Shown in pieces: positions 1-8,704 of a stretch of 64,000 nt of DNA. Each line of letters opens with the position of its first letter. Position 1 is the first letter of the stretch. The stretch comes from an uncultured Campylobacter sp. (lineage in GTDB: Bacteria > Campylobacterota > Campylobacteria > Campylobacterales > Campylobacteraceae): the NCBI GenBank assembly GCA_947090385.1, contig CAMUNZ010000001.1:1-64000 (forward strand). Direction: 5' to 3'. Made by a program: the position numbers and the translations under genes. The notes beneath the pieces are model-generated. The model was not told the origin of the DNA and searched no databases. It saw only the letters and a program-made list of their open reading frames with translations.

Positions 1-47
1 TTTTTCCACTCAACTTTAACATTATTTAAAAGTTCATTTAGTTTCAT
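1..47 (-). CDS. 5' end of an unidentified protein, cut by the window edge
   Basis: An ATG on the minus strand at 47 opens a frame that runs off the window after about 15 residues (MKLNELLNNVKVEWK). The preceding bases AAAAGGCTAAAA give a plausible ribosome binding site. The VEWK ending resembles the N-terminus of many type I restriction specificity subunits (HsdS, often followed by LGEV), but 15 residues cannot settle this. It could equally be a phage structural protein, since it follows the scaffold-like gene on the same strand. Confidence 0.35.
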   Translation of the reverse strand, partial: MKLNELLNNVKVEWK

Positions 48-49
48 TT

Positions 50-124
50 TTAGCCTTTTGTTTTGCTAAATTTTCTATATTTTTTATTTTGTTTTTTATA
101 CAATTCTAGCAAAATTTTAGCCAT
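50..124 (-). CDS. possible 24-aa small ORF after the scaffold-like gene
   Basis: ATG at 124 on the minus strand gives a very basic 24-residue peptide (MAKILLELYKKQNKKYRKFS then KTKG) ending at TAA 50-52, three bases before the ATG of the partial gene at 47. Only a weak GGTAAAACAG lies upstream. It may be a small phage protein or chance in AT-rich DNA; nothing identifies a function. Confidence 0.2.
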   Translation of the reverse strand: MAKILLELYKKQNKKYRKFSKTKG

Positions 125-187
125 CTGTTTTACCTAAAAGCTATTAAATGCTTTTTAAAATTTATTTTCAGAGTGCCGATTGACAAT

Positions 188-853
188 CTATCCGCGGTTT
201 TTTATTTCTCTATATTTTTCAGGTGATTTTTTATAAATCGCTATTAATTCAGCCTCTGAATATTCGCTAAATTTTTTATTTGTTGGGATAATTGTATCGT
301 TTTTGATGCCGCTACCGCTTACGCCTTTTGGAAGTATATATTTTTCATTTTGTTTAAAAAACTCTTCTAAAAATTCTTTATTATCTTTTTTTACGCCGTC
401 ATTTTCAAAATAGCAATTCCCAGCGTCATCTATCTTAAATGCGTTATTTAATTTAATCTCAACTATCTCTTTATGGTCGGCGTTTAAATTTTCTATGTCA
501 TCTATTATTTTATTTAATTCGCTTTTTTTAATAGCGTTTAATTTCTCTTTTTTCTCGTTTTCTAATGTTTTGGTAAGATTTGCTATTTTTTCTTCAAGGC
601 TTTTTAGCTTTATCTCTTCGGCGCCGTTTTTATTTTTTAAAGCTTTTTCTATGTTTTGGCTTAAATTTTCGGTGTCGTTTAGTCCAAAATTTTGAGCTAT
701 TTGTTTAAACTCTTTTAACAAATTTTCATTTTTAGCATTTAAATCAGCCTTTTGCTTTTTAAATTCTTCTTGAGCTTTGTTTTTTTCTTCTTCAAAAAGT
801 TTATTTAAACTCGCCTTTTGCTCGTCGTTTAATTCTAAATTTTCTAAATCCAT
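188..853 (-). CDS. phage scaffold-like protein (Gp20/DUF4355-type)
   Basis: A 221-residue, highly charged protein made mostly of Lys, Glu, Asn and Leu, with a long predicted coiled coil over about residues 10-115 and a more polar C-terminal third. This is the usual build of phage capsid scaffolding proteins, which organise coat assembly and are then lost. SD-like GGAG lies 6 nt before the ATG (AGGAGTTAAAAAATG). It lies 3 nt downstream of the small phage gene at 857-1159, on the same strand. No catalytic motif is visible. The scaffold call rests on composition and on neighbouring portal and MuF genes, so it is an inference; another coiled-coil virion protein is possible. Confidence 0.55.
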   Translation of the reverse strand: MDLENLELNDEQKASLNKLFEEEKNKAQEEFKKQKADLNAKNENLLKEFKQIAQNFGLNDTENLSQNIEKALKNKNGAEEIKLKSLEEKIANLTKTLENEKKEKLNAIKKSELNKIIDDIENLNADHKEIVEIKLNNAFKIDDAGNCYFENDGVKKDNKEFLEEFFKQNEKYILPKGVSGSGIKNDTIIPTNKKFSEYSEAELIAIYKKSPEKYREIKNRG

Positions 854-856
854 TTT

Positions 857-1159
857 TTAACTCCTATATAAATTTATGTGAAAATTATTTATTTTGTTTT
901 TGTTTTTTATATTTTCTTCGTTTTGCAGGGCTTTTGTAATCTCTTTTTCAAACTCATCACGGTAGAATTTAAGTTTTATTTCGTAAAGGTCGCCCTGCCT
1001 TGTTTGGTTTTCTACGCAGCAAATTATAGAGGCTTTTAAAATAACTAATTTTTCAAAATAAAACTCATCTGTAATTTTTAATTTTTGCACTTCTTTAATC
1101 GCGCGTTTTTCTTGATTTTCTGTGATTTGCAAATATTCGTCGAAATATTCAAACGTCAT
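857..1159 (-). CDS. small phage protein, possibly head-tail connector
   Basis: A 100-residue reading is preferred, starting at ATG 1159 because AAGGATAAAA precedes it; a longer 116-residue frame from 1207 exists but has no SD and lacks a plausible start context. The protein is acidic-basic and mainly helical, with the sequence CCVENQTRQGDLYEIKLKFY in its middle. It sits between the scaffold-like gene and the divergent portal gene, where phages often encode small head-completion or connector proteins. I do not recognise the family. Its SD lies in the right arm of a perfect 7-bp inverted repeat (1163-1181), which may limit translation. Confidence 0.5.
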   Translation of the reverse strand: MTFEYFDEYLQITENQEKRAIKEVQKLKITDEFYFEKLVILKASIICCVENQTRQGDLYEIKLKFYRDEFEKEITKALQNEENIKNKNKINNFHINLYRS

Positions 1160-1162
1160 TTT

Positions 1163-1203
1163 TATCCTTTTAGTAAGGATAACAAAACGAAAACCACGTT
1201 TTG
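1163..1203. promoter_or_regulatory. two inverted repeats in the divergent phage intergenic region
   Basis: TATCCTT (1163-1169) and AAGGATA (1175-1181) form a perfect 7-bp repeat with a 5-nt spacer. CAAAACG (1183-1189) and CGTTTTG (1197-1203) form a second with a 7-nt spacer. They lie between the divergent genes at 1159 and 1253. They could be repressor operators or RNA hairpins; the first covers the SD of the minus-strand gene. Function is inferred only from position and symmetry. Confidence 0.4.
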
Positions 1204-1252
1204 CCAAAAATGGTCCTTTTTTTTGATATATTTTGCAAAAGAAAGGCTAAAA

Positions 1253-2545
1253 ATGGACTTAATAGCAAAAAAACAAGTTTGGGAATTTTTGTTAAATTCT
1301 TATTATCAAAAAGGCGGTTTTAAAGACGGCGGATATTTGGTGCAATTTCCTAGAGAGGGCGACAAAAAGTTTAAAAGCAGAAAAGATTGCGCCTTTTATG
1401 TAAATTATACAAAAGAGGTAATCGAAAGATTTTCAAGCTATTTATTTAAAAAACCAATCGTTAGAAACTCAAATAATGATTTTTTAAAAATGATTTTTGA
1501 CGATGCTGATTTTGGAGGCAATTCGGTTGATATTTTTATCCAAAAACTTTTTAAAAAAAGCTTTTTATTAGGGACTGGATTAGTTTTAATCGATATGCCA
1601 AAAATTATTTCAAAAGATTTAAAAGCGCAAAAACAAAACAGAGAAGCGCCGTATTTTGTAGATATTAGTCTGCTTGATGTTTATGATTTTTCTTTTAAAA
1701 ATGGCAAATTTGAATGGATTATTTTTAAGTTTGAGATTGAAGAAAAAACACCGTTTTTAAATAGTAAAAAGCGCTTTGAATACCATTACTGGGACGCTTT
1801 AAAGTTTGAAAGAAGAGATGAAAATAAAAATAAAATCGAAGAATTCACGCATAATTTAGGAATTTGCCCGGTGATTGTTTTAAACTTAGCCGATGGATTG
1901 TTTGAAAACTCTATTTGTTATGAAATAAGCGAAATTTCAAAAAGAATTTACAACGCAAGAAGTGAATTAGATGAAATTTTGCGCGGTCAAACTTTTAGCG
2001 TTTTAGCGTATCATACGCCACCAGATGCCGTCATCCCTACAGAAGATATAGAAATAAGCGTAAATAATGTTTTGCTTTATCAAGGAAACAAACCAGAGTT
2101 TATCTCTCCAAATGAAACAAATGCTAAAATTTATATGGAATTAATTCAAAATTTAGAAAGCAAAATTTCAGAAATCGGATTAAATCCTATAAATTTTAGC
2201 TCCCGCTCAAATGATTCTGGCGCAGCGCTTAAGTTTAAATTTGAGAGTTTAAATGCGATGCTTTTAAAGATTTCAAATAATTTAGAAGATTTTGAAAGGC
2301 GAATTTTTGATTGTGTAAATAGATGGTTAAAGATAGACAACTGGGATTTCTGCGTAAGTTATCCATGCGATTTTAGTATAAGCGATTTGCAAAACGACAT
2401 ACAAACGGCCTTGGCGATGGAAGAGTTTGGGATGCCAATAAGTTGGAAAAAATCAAAACAAAAAGAATTAGCGAGGTTAGATTTAGCTGGGCTTGATAGC
2501 GACGAAATGAACGAAATTTACGACGAAATAGAACAAAATCAATGA
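1253..2545 (+). CDS. phage portal protein (DUF4055-like)
   Basis: A 430-residue protein from ATG 1253, chosen over a longer upstream frame because GAAAGGC precedes it and the upstream extension overlaps the divergent gene. The N-terminal stretch (YVNYTKEVIERFSSYLFKKP), the middle 'GTGLVLIDMPK' region and the 'GICPVIVLN' segment match the general layout of DUF4055-type portals, which form the dodecameric DNA gate at one capsid vertex. The last codons overlap the next gene by 4 nt (ATGA), so the head genes are translationally coupled. Family assignment is by recognition without a search. Confidence 0.65.
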   Translation: MDLIAKKQVWEFLLNSYYQKGGFKDGGYLVQFPREGDKKFKSRKDCAFYVNYTKEVIERFSSYLFKKPIVRNSNNDFLKMIFDDADFGGNSVDIFIQKLFKKSFLLGTGLVLIDMPKIISKDLKAQKQNREAPYFVDISLLDVYDFSFKNGKFEWIIFKFEIEEKTPFLNSKKRFEYHYWDALKFERRDENKNKIEEFTHNLGICPVIVLNLADGLFENSICYEISEISKRIYNARSELDEILRGQTFSVLAYHTPPDAVIPTEDIEISVNNVLLYQGNKPEFISPNETNAKIYMELIQNLESKISEIGLNPINFSSRSNDSGAALKFKFESLNAMLLKISNNLEDFERRIFDCVNRWLKIDNWDFCVSYPCDFSISDLQNDIQTALAMEEFGMPISWKKSKQKELARLDLAGLDSDEMNEIYDEIEQNQ

Positions 2546-2976
2546 TAAAAATCGAAAATTTAGAGGATATAAAAAAAGCCTTTAAAAAGCTTGATGATAT
2601 AGCGCAAATACAAACCATCAAAAAGCTATCAGATGGCACATATAAACGGGCGCTAAATTATATTTCAAGTAATCATTTTATCACTGGACGCCTTTTTAAA
2701 TCAATTTTTAGAGAAAAAATAGATGAAAAAAGTTTTAAAATAGGGGCCGATTTAGACAAGGCGCCTTATGCGTTATTCGTGCATTTTGGGACAAAAGCGC
2801 ACATAATTAAGCCAAAAGATAAAACATTTTTAAGGTGGGTTAAAAATGATAAATTTATTTTTGCAAAAAAGGCAAGGCATCCGGGCTATAAAGGTGATGA
2901 ATTTCTTATAAAAATTGTAAATGATGAGATGAAAACTTTTAAAAGATGGCTAGATAAAAAGGTTGGTGAGTTGTGA
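2542..2976 (+). CDS. HK97 gp10-like tail-completion protein
   Basis: 144 residues. The central region with 'APYALFVHFGTKAH' and 'KPKDKTFLRW' is the hallmark arrangement of the HK97 gp10 family, whose members close the head-tail joint or control tail length. It overlaps the portal gene by 4 nt at its start (ATGA) and the next gene by 4 nt at its end (GTGA), placing it in one coupled phage transcript. No truncation is apparent. In many phages this gene lies after the capsid genes, so its position directly behind the portal is mildly unusual. Confidence 0.6.
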   Translation: MIKIENLEDIKKAFKKLDDIAQIQTIKKLSDGTYKRALNYISSNHFITGRLFKSIFREKIDEKSFKIGADLDKAPYALFVHFGTKAHIIKPKDKTFLRWVKNDKFIFAKKARHPGYKGDEFLIKIVNDEMKTFKRWLDKKVGEL

Positions 2977-3900
2977 TTTTTGATGAAATTTTAAAAATTT
3001 GTTTTAATTTTTTGGAGTTTTTGCTAAATAAAAAGCTAAATTTTGAAAATTTAACCAAAGAAGATTATAAAAAATTAATATCCGATATAAAAAAAGAAAA
3101 TTTTAACACTGTATTTTTAAGCAAAAGAATTTATAAGAGTTTTAAAAATACAGAATTGATTTGCAACGCTTTAATAAAAAAAATACGCAAAAGAACAAAA
3201 ACACGCAAAAAAACTAGCCAGTTTGCTTTATGAGGGCTATAATTTTAAAGAAGATATTTTAAAAATAAAAAAAGATTTGCCAAAATATCTTTTAAAAGAG
3301 TGCGAAAAATTAGCTATAAAACAAACAAAAAGGCTTAAAACTCCAGCGCTAAAAGCGGCTTATTTAAAGGCATTAAACTCAAAAACAAAGCAAAATTTCG
3401 AAAAAAATTTAAAAATTGCCACTTTTGAAAAAGGACGCTACTACGCAAAAAGGATAGTTGATACAGAATTAGACATAGATTGGCACAAGCAAAAAGCAAA
3501 AGAAATTTTAGAAGATAAAGACGTAGAATGTGTAAAATTTATGATGACAAAAGCACATCCTAAATGCGATATTTGTGATTATTTTGCTAAGGCTGATTTT
3601 TACGGCTTAGGAGTAGGAATTTATCCAAAACAAAAAGCGCCCACCTTGCCACTTCATCCATTTTGCAAATGCGTTTTAATGCCGCTTTTATCGGTGTCAG
3701 CAAAAGGCGCGAAATTTGATAAAACGGCAGATTTAAGATTTATTAAAGGCTTATCAAATAGAAAACAAATAGAAATTTTAGGAAGCAAAAATAGATTAGA
3801 AAGATTTTTAAACGGAGAGAATTTTTTAAAAATGTATAACGCAAAAAAGCCGAAAAGATACAAAATAAAAAGAATTTCAGATAATTTTAAAAATTTATAA
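2973..3900 (+). pseudogene. MuF-like minor head protein, frameshifted
   Basis: Two frames together give one protein of about 308 residues. The first (GTG 2973, stop 3233) supplies the N-terminus. The second is open from 3178 and ends at 3900; its residues KKYAKEQKHAKKLASLLYEG run upstream of any start codon, showing it is a continuation. The break lies in an A8 run at 3176-3183; seven A would restore the frame. The C-terminal part has 'CDICDYFAKAD' and 'LHPFCKC', a Cys/His pair set typical of Mu gpF-type minor head proteins. It is either a dead gene, a slippage site or a sequencing error. Confidence 0.65.
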
Positions 3901-4032
3901 AAGTATGCAACGAATATTATAAAAAATGTGTTTTAAAATGTATTACTAATTTTTAAAAACTCCGACAAAATCGACATTTTAGCATTTTTTTATAAAAACG
4001 TAGGGGTCACCATTATTATCTTAGGAATAAAA
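3901..4032. other. intergenic gap between phage genes and the acetylation pair
   Basis: About 130 bases with no gene. It is AT-rich and has no tRNA, terminator hairpin or recognisable attachment repeat. An SD-like TTAGGAATAAAA precedes the ATG at 4033. If this is the prophage boundary, the attachment site cannot be recognised without the other end. Confidence 0.5.
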
Positions 4033-5659
4033 ATGATTTTTTCATCCTTCGCTTTTATATTTGCATTTTTACCGATAGTTTGGGTAGTTTTTTATTTACT
4101 TAAAAATGCAAAATTTGCAAAACATTACACATATGCAAAAATTTTTTTGATTTTATCAAGTCTTTTTTTTACGGCTTTTGGAAAATAGCATATTTACCTA
4201 TCTTATTAAGCTCAATCTTTGTAAATTTCTTTTTAGCTAAACGCCTTTTAAATAACAAAATAACAGGGGGGGAACAGATTTTACTTCGTTTTAGGTGTAA
4301 TTTTTAATATTAGCTTACTTGGATTTTTCAAATACACTGATTTTTTATTAGAAAATTTTAACACATTTAGCAAAATCGCAAATTTAAATTTTGATATACC
4401 TTTACCACATATTTTGTTACCAATTGCTTTATCTTTTGTGACTTTTCAGCAAATCGCCTTTCTTTATGATTGTTATAAACGCACAAAAGGCGAGTCAAGA
4501 GAAAATTTAAACATGAATTTTATAGATTATACTCTTTTTATCAGTTTTTTCCCGCAACTTATAGCAGGTCCGATCGTCCATCACAGAGAGATGATGCCAC
4601 AATTTGCTAAAATGGACATTGATAGTAAAAATTCTAAAAAAGCAGAATTTGTAAATTACAAATTATTAGCAAAAGGTATTTTTATATTTGCTATCGGATT
4701 ATTTAAAAAAGTTTTTATTGCCGATAGCTTTGCAAAATGGGCCAATGCAGGTTTTAATATAGTAGAAAAAGGCGAATTTTTAAATTTAGCGGAGAGTTGG
4801 GCGACAAGTTTAAGTTATACTTTTCAACTTTACTTTGATTTTAACGGATATTGCGATATGGCGATAGGTTTAGGTTTAATGTTTGGTATCACGTTGCCGT
4901 TAAATTTTAATTCACCTTACAAATCACTAAATATCACAGAATTTTGGCGCAGATGGCACATAACTTTAGGAAAATTTCTTACAGAATGCTTATATATCCC
5001 ATTAGGAGGCAACAAAACTAGCAAAATTTTAAATCTAAGAAATATTTTTATAGTATTTTTTCTTAGCGGAATTTGGCATGGGGCTGGTTGGGGATTCATA
5101 ATTTGGGGAATTTTGCACGCTTTAGCGATGATGACACATAGAGTTTATAAATGGTTTTACGAAAGTTTAAATAAAGCAAATTCTTTTGTCAAATTTATGC
5201 AAACAAAAAGCTATAAAATTCTTTGTTGGATAATTACTTTTAATTTTATAAATTTTGCATGGATATTTTTTAGAGCTGAAAATTTGCAAGGCGCGATGAA
5301 TTTGATTAAAACAATGTTTGGTTTTATGTGGATTGATTTGCCACAAAAATGGCATAGAATGTCAGAAACTTTAGCACAAATAAACGGCAAAAATGAAACA
5401 ATTTTTTTATATTATTATCGCTTTTTTAATTTGTTTAATATGCAAAAATTCTTTTGAATTAATGCAAAATTTTAATTCTAAAAATTTTAAATTTAACATC
5501 ACTATTAAATTTTTTAACAAAAATATTTATCTTAAATTTGGCGGAATTTTTATCAAATTTGCAGTAAGCGTAATTTTATTTTTGATAAGTATATGGATGC
5601 TTATAAAAACTTTGTTTGCAAATAATACATATTCGCCTTTTATTTATTTCAATTTTTAA
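4033..5659 (+). pseudogene. MBOAT O-acyltransferase (AlgI/DltB-like), multiple frameshifts
   Basis: Three consecutive frames assemble into one membrane-bound O-acyltransferase of about 540 residues. The N-terminus starts at ATG 4033 and stops at 4188; the main body is the frame containing 4414-5457; the C-terminus ends in SPFIYFNF at 5659. Conserved features include FVTFQQIAFLYD, PQLIAGPIVHHREM, NITEFWRRWHITLG and the catalytic-His segment GIWHGAGWG. The breaks fall at T4 (4176-4179, one T short), G7 (4266-4272, one G too many) and T7 (5402-5408, one T too many). Such proteins move an acetyl group across the inner membrane for a periplasmic partner. With three breaks it is probably inactive, though the G7 tract alone would suit phase variation. 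Confidence 0.8.
4266..4272 (+). repeat. G7 homopolymer inside the MBOAT gene
   Basis: Seven consecutive G residues in a very AT-rich gene. Poly-G tracts of this kind are the classic slippage sites of Campylobacter contingency genes. A six-G tract would join the segment encoding KRLLNNKITGG to the segment starting NRFYFVLG. It is the only G tract of this length I noticed in the window. Confidence 0.7.
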
Positions 5660-5668
5660 AGGCAAAAA

Positions 5669-6763
5669 ATGAACGTATATAAAAAATTTTGTTTGAATTT
5701 TTTTAGATTATTTTTAATTATTTTATTTTGCTTTGGAGGTTTTTTGTTTTTGATATGGCTTTACGATCCGTTTTGGCTTTTTCATAAACCTTATTTTAGA
5801 GAACAAACTTATCAAAAAGATATGGCAAATCAAGCAAAAGGAATCATCGACAACACAGATTTTAATGGCGTTATTTTAGGCACTTCTATGTTAGAAAATA
5901 CATCAGCAAAAGAAGCAGGCGAAAAATTAGGTAACAAATGGGTAAATTTATCGATAAAAGGCGCAAATTTTGAAGATAGAAATATAATTTTTAAATATAT
6001 TACAAAACATAAAAAAAATAAAATATGTAATTTATTCACTTGATAGTTTTTCGTTTATAAATATCGAAAAAGATATACAAATTTTATTTGAATGAAAAAT
6101 TTGTTAAATGCGCGATACATTGGAGCAAAAGTTCAAAATGCGTAGGAAAAGAGAAAAATTTAGAAAATCTTTTAAAATGGTATCATTTTACCACAAAAGA
6201 AGATAAGCAATATAATGGCTTTAATTCTTGGCAAAGTCGCAGAAAAAAAGATGCTATAAAAGCGATGAAAATAAACGAAATTGGTAAAATTTTGCCACCT
6301 TTAAATATAAATGAAATGCAAAATTATGTAAATAAATTTTTATTTGAAATAATTACAAAAAATCCACAAACAGATTTTTATATCATAATTCCTACGCTTT
6401 CTAGATTTTTTTGGAAAATGCCAAATCAGCCCTCATATCACAGAAATCGCACCGCAAAACAATTTTTTGCTGAATATAAAATAATGCTTAAATGGTTTGT
6501 AAAAGAGAGCGAAAAATATAAAAATTTATGGTTTTGAAGATTTAGATTATCCAGACAAAATCACAAATTATAGAGATGGAGCGCATCACAAATCCGATAT
6601 GAACTCGGTGCAACTTAACGCTATCGCAAATGGCAAACATATTTTAACAAATAAAAATATAGATAAATATTTTCAAATTATGGAGGATAAAATCAAAGCT
6701 TACGATATAACACCGATTATAAAACAGATGAAAGAATACGAACAAAAAATGGAAAATAAATAA
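5669..6763 (+). pseudogene. SGNH/AlgX-like acetyltransferase partner, multiple frameshifts
   Basis: Reading frames 5669-6043, the frame holding 6088-6537 and a last frame ending at TAA 6761-6763 join into one protein of about 360 residues. It has an N-terminal membrane segment (residues about 10-33), then 'VILGTSMLENTSAKEAG', which carries the GTS serine of SGNH-like hydrolases, and near the end 'YRDGAHHKSDMNSVQLNAI', a likely catalytic Asp-His region. The breaks lie at an A8/A4 stretch (6011-6023), T4 (6082-6085) and A5 (6520-6524). It follows the MBOAT gene by 9 nt, and such pairs O-acetylate extracellular polysaccharide. Three breaks argue for a decayed gene. Confidence 0.75.
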
Positions 6764-6815
6764 AGCGACTTTTAAATAAAATCTTAGTATCATCGCCATT
6801 TTTTAGGAATTTTTA

Positions 6816-7574
6816 ATGAATTATAAAAAACTAGAAGAGCATTTAAGTGGATTTTTACATAAAAACTTAAAAAAATCAGGACTTAAAAATCTCGTGCTCG
6901 GAGTGAGTGGCGGAATTGATTCTGCCGTAGTTGCTACAATTTGCGCAAGAAACAAAATTCCTATTTTTGCTTTAATCTTACCAAACAAAAATTCAAATTT
7001 GAAAAATTTAGAAGATGCGAAAAATTTATGTGAAAATCTAAAAATTCCTTACGAAATTTTTTTTATCGATCAAATTTGTGATAGTTTTATAAAAAATTTT
7101 CCAGATATTTCAAAATTAAGATTTGCAAATTTAGTAGCAAGAATTAGAATGAATTTGCTATTTGATTATTCTGCTCAAAAAAACGCCGTAGTCGTAGGAA
7201 CAAGCAATTTAAGTGAAAGAATTCTCGGATACGGGACGATTTATGGAGATTTAGCTTGCGGTTTTAATCCACTTGGAGAAATCACAAAAACCGAAATTTT
7301 CGAATTTGCAAAATATTTAAAAATTCCAAAAAATATTATAGAAAAAGCGCCAAGTGCCGATTTATGGGAAAATCAAACAGATGAAAGCGATTTTGGATTT
7401 ACATACGAACAAATTGATAAAGTTATATTTGAAATTTTTATAAAAAAACAAAAAGATGCAAAAGAGAAATTTGACAAAAATTTAGTCGATTTTGTTCTAA
7501 ATTCCTATAAAAAAAATAGTTTTAAACTAAAAATGCCAAAAATAGCTAGAATTTCTAAATTTAGGAGTTGTTGA
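6816..7574 (+). CDS. nadE: NAD+ synthetase
   Basis: 252 residues, the usual length of the ammonia-dependent bacterial enzyme without a glutaminase domain. It makes NAD+ from nicotinate adenine dinucleotide, ATP and ammonia in the cytoplasm. The ATP pyrophosphatase P-loop SGGIDS is at residues 31-36, followed by GTSNLSERILGYGTIYGD and the 'KAPSADLWENQTDESDFGF' substrate region. SD-like TTTTTAGGAATTTTTA lies before ATG 6816. Its stop overlaps the next ATG (TGATG), and the order nadE, lpxK, thrC, kdsB matches C. jejuni apart from the extra DegT-family gene. Confidence 0.93.
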   Translation: MNYKKLEEHLSGFLHKNLKKSGLKNLVLGVSGGIDSAVVATICARNKIPIFALILPNKNSNLKNLEDAKNLCENLKIPYEIFFIDQICDSFIKNFPDISKLRFANLVARIRMNLLFDYSAQKNAVVVGTSNLSERILGYGTIYGDLACGFNPLGEITKTEIFEFAKYLKIPKNIIEKAPSADLWENQTDESDFGFTYEQIDKVIFEIFIKKQKDAKEKFDKNLVDFVLNSYKKNSFKLKMPKIARISKFRSC

Positions 7575-8704
7575 TGTATGTTCCATTTTTTAAGCCTTTA
7601 ATAGACGAAAACGAGAAAGATTGGATAAAAAAAGCGATCGAAAATAACGATTTAAATTTGCAAAATGAATTTGAAAACAAAATAAAAAAATTTTTCAACT
7701 CAAAACATGCTATAGCTACGACAAATGGAACTTCAGCCATGCATTTAGCGCTTTGTGCGATGGATATAAAAAGAGGTGATAAATTTATTTGTAGCGTAAA
7801 TGCTTTTGTAAATGTCCCAGAAATTATAAGAACTTTCGATGCAGAGCCAATTTTTGTAGATATCGACAAAAATAGTTTTAATATTTGCCCAAAAAGCTTT
7901 GAAAAGGCGTTGCAAAAAAATAATAATAAAAAATTAAAAGGCGCTTTTATAACTCACGTCGCTGGAAATTCTGCAAATATGGACGAAATTTATTATCTAG
8001 CAAAAAAATATGATATAAAAATTATAGACGACGCCATAAGAGCTATGGGCGCAAAATTTGAAGATAAATTGATAGGAAACATGGAATCTTTCATATCTTG
8101 TTTTCAGATAAATCCGCAAAATCAAGATGCTTTAGCAACTGCTGGATTTTTTGTCACAAATGACGACAAAATCGCAAAAGAAGCAAAAATTTTAAGAAAT
8201 CACGCGATAGTGCAAGATTATTTTGATAAAGATGGAAATTTAGGCTACATATATGATGTCGTAAATATCGGCGTAAAATACGATTTAAACAGCATTTGCG
8301 CGGCAGTTGCGATAGCGCAATTTGAAAAAACAAATTCTTTTATAAAAAGACGACAAGAAATCGCAAAAAAATATTTACAAATTTTAAAAGATTGTCCGCA
8401 TATAACTTTACCTCAAACAAACAAAAATCATATTTTTACACAATTTATAATAAAAATCGACAAAAATCGTGATGGTTTTGCAAGAGAACTCGGCGAAAAA
8501 GGCATCGCAACTTCTCTTCATCATATACCTTTGCATTTGCTAAGTTATTATAAAAATAAATACAAATATAAAGTGAATGATTTTCCAAATGCATTAAAAA
8601 ATTATCAGCAAATTTTATCTTTGCCGATTTATGCTGCGATGAATGACGCGCAAGTTGATTATGTTTGCGAAAATATTTTAAAAATCGCTAAAAATCGTGT
8701 TTAG
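7574..8704 (+). CDS. DegT/DnrJ/EryC1-family protein lacking the usual PLP lysine
   Basis: 376 residues from ATG 7574, chosen because AGGAG lies 6 nt upstream; a TTG 6 nt earlier is less likely. The fold of sugar aminotransferases is clear: 'HAIATTNGTSAMHLAL' binds the PLP phosphate, 'VDIDKNSFNI' follows, and 'IIDDAIRAMGAKF' holds the ring-binding Asp. In the family the catalytic lysine sits in a segment like CFSFHPVKNITTAEGG. Here the aligned segment reads CFQINPQNQDALATAG, putting Asn183 at the lysine position. The protein may act by a lysine-independent reaction, as some dehydratase relatives do, or be non-catalytic. It lies between nadE and lpxK, so a role in surface sugars is plausible but unproved. 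Confidence 0.75.
   Translation: MYVPFFKPLIDENEKDWIKKAIENNDLNLQNEFENKIKKFFNSKHAIATTNGTSAMHLALCAMDIKRGDKFICSVNAFVNVPEIIRTFDAEPIFVDIDKNSFNICPKSFEKALQKNNNKKLKGAFITHVAGNSANMDEIYYLAKKYDIKIIDDAIRAMGAKFEDKLIGNMESFISCFQINPQNQDALATAGFFVTNDDKIAKEAKILRNHAIVQDYFDKDGNLGYIYDVVNIGVKYDLNSICAAVAIAQFEKTNSFIKRRQEIAKKYLQILKDCPHITLPQTNKNHIFTQFIIKIDKNRDGFARELGEKGIATSLHHIPLHLLSYYKNKYKYKVNDFPNALKNYQQILSLPIYAAMNDAQVDYVCENILKIAKNRV

Noticed and set aside
3901..4032. Prophage attachment site or tRNA
   Set aside because: No tRNA-like fold and no repeat that matches elsewhere in the window; the other prophage end is not visible.
4414..5457. A 347-residue MBOAT protein starting at ATG 4414
   Set aside because: Family-conserved sequence continues in frame upstream of this ATG and in another frame downstream, so it is the middle of a broken gene rather than a complete short one.
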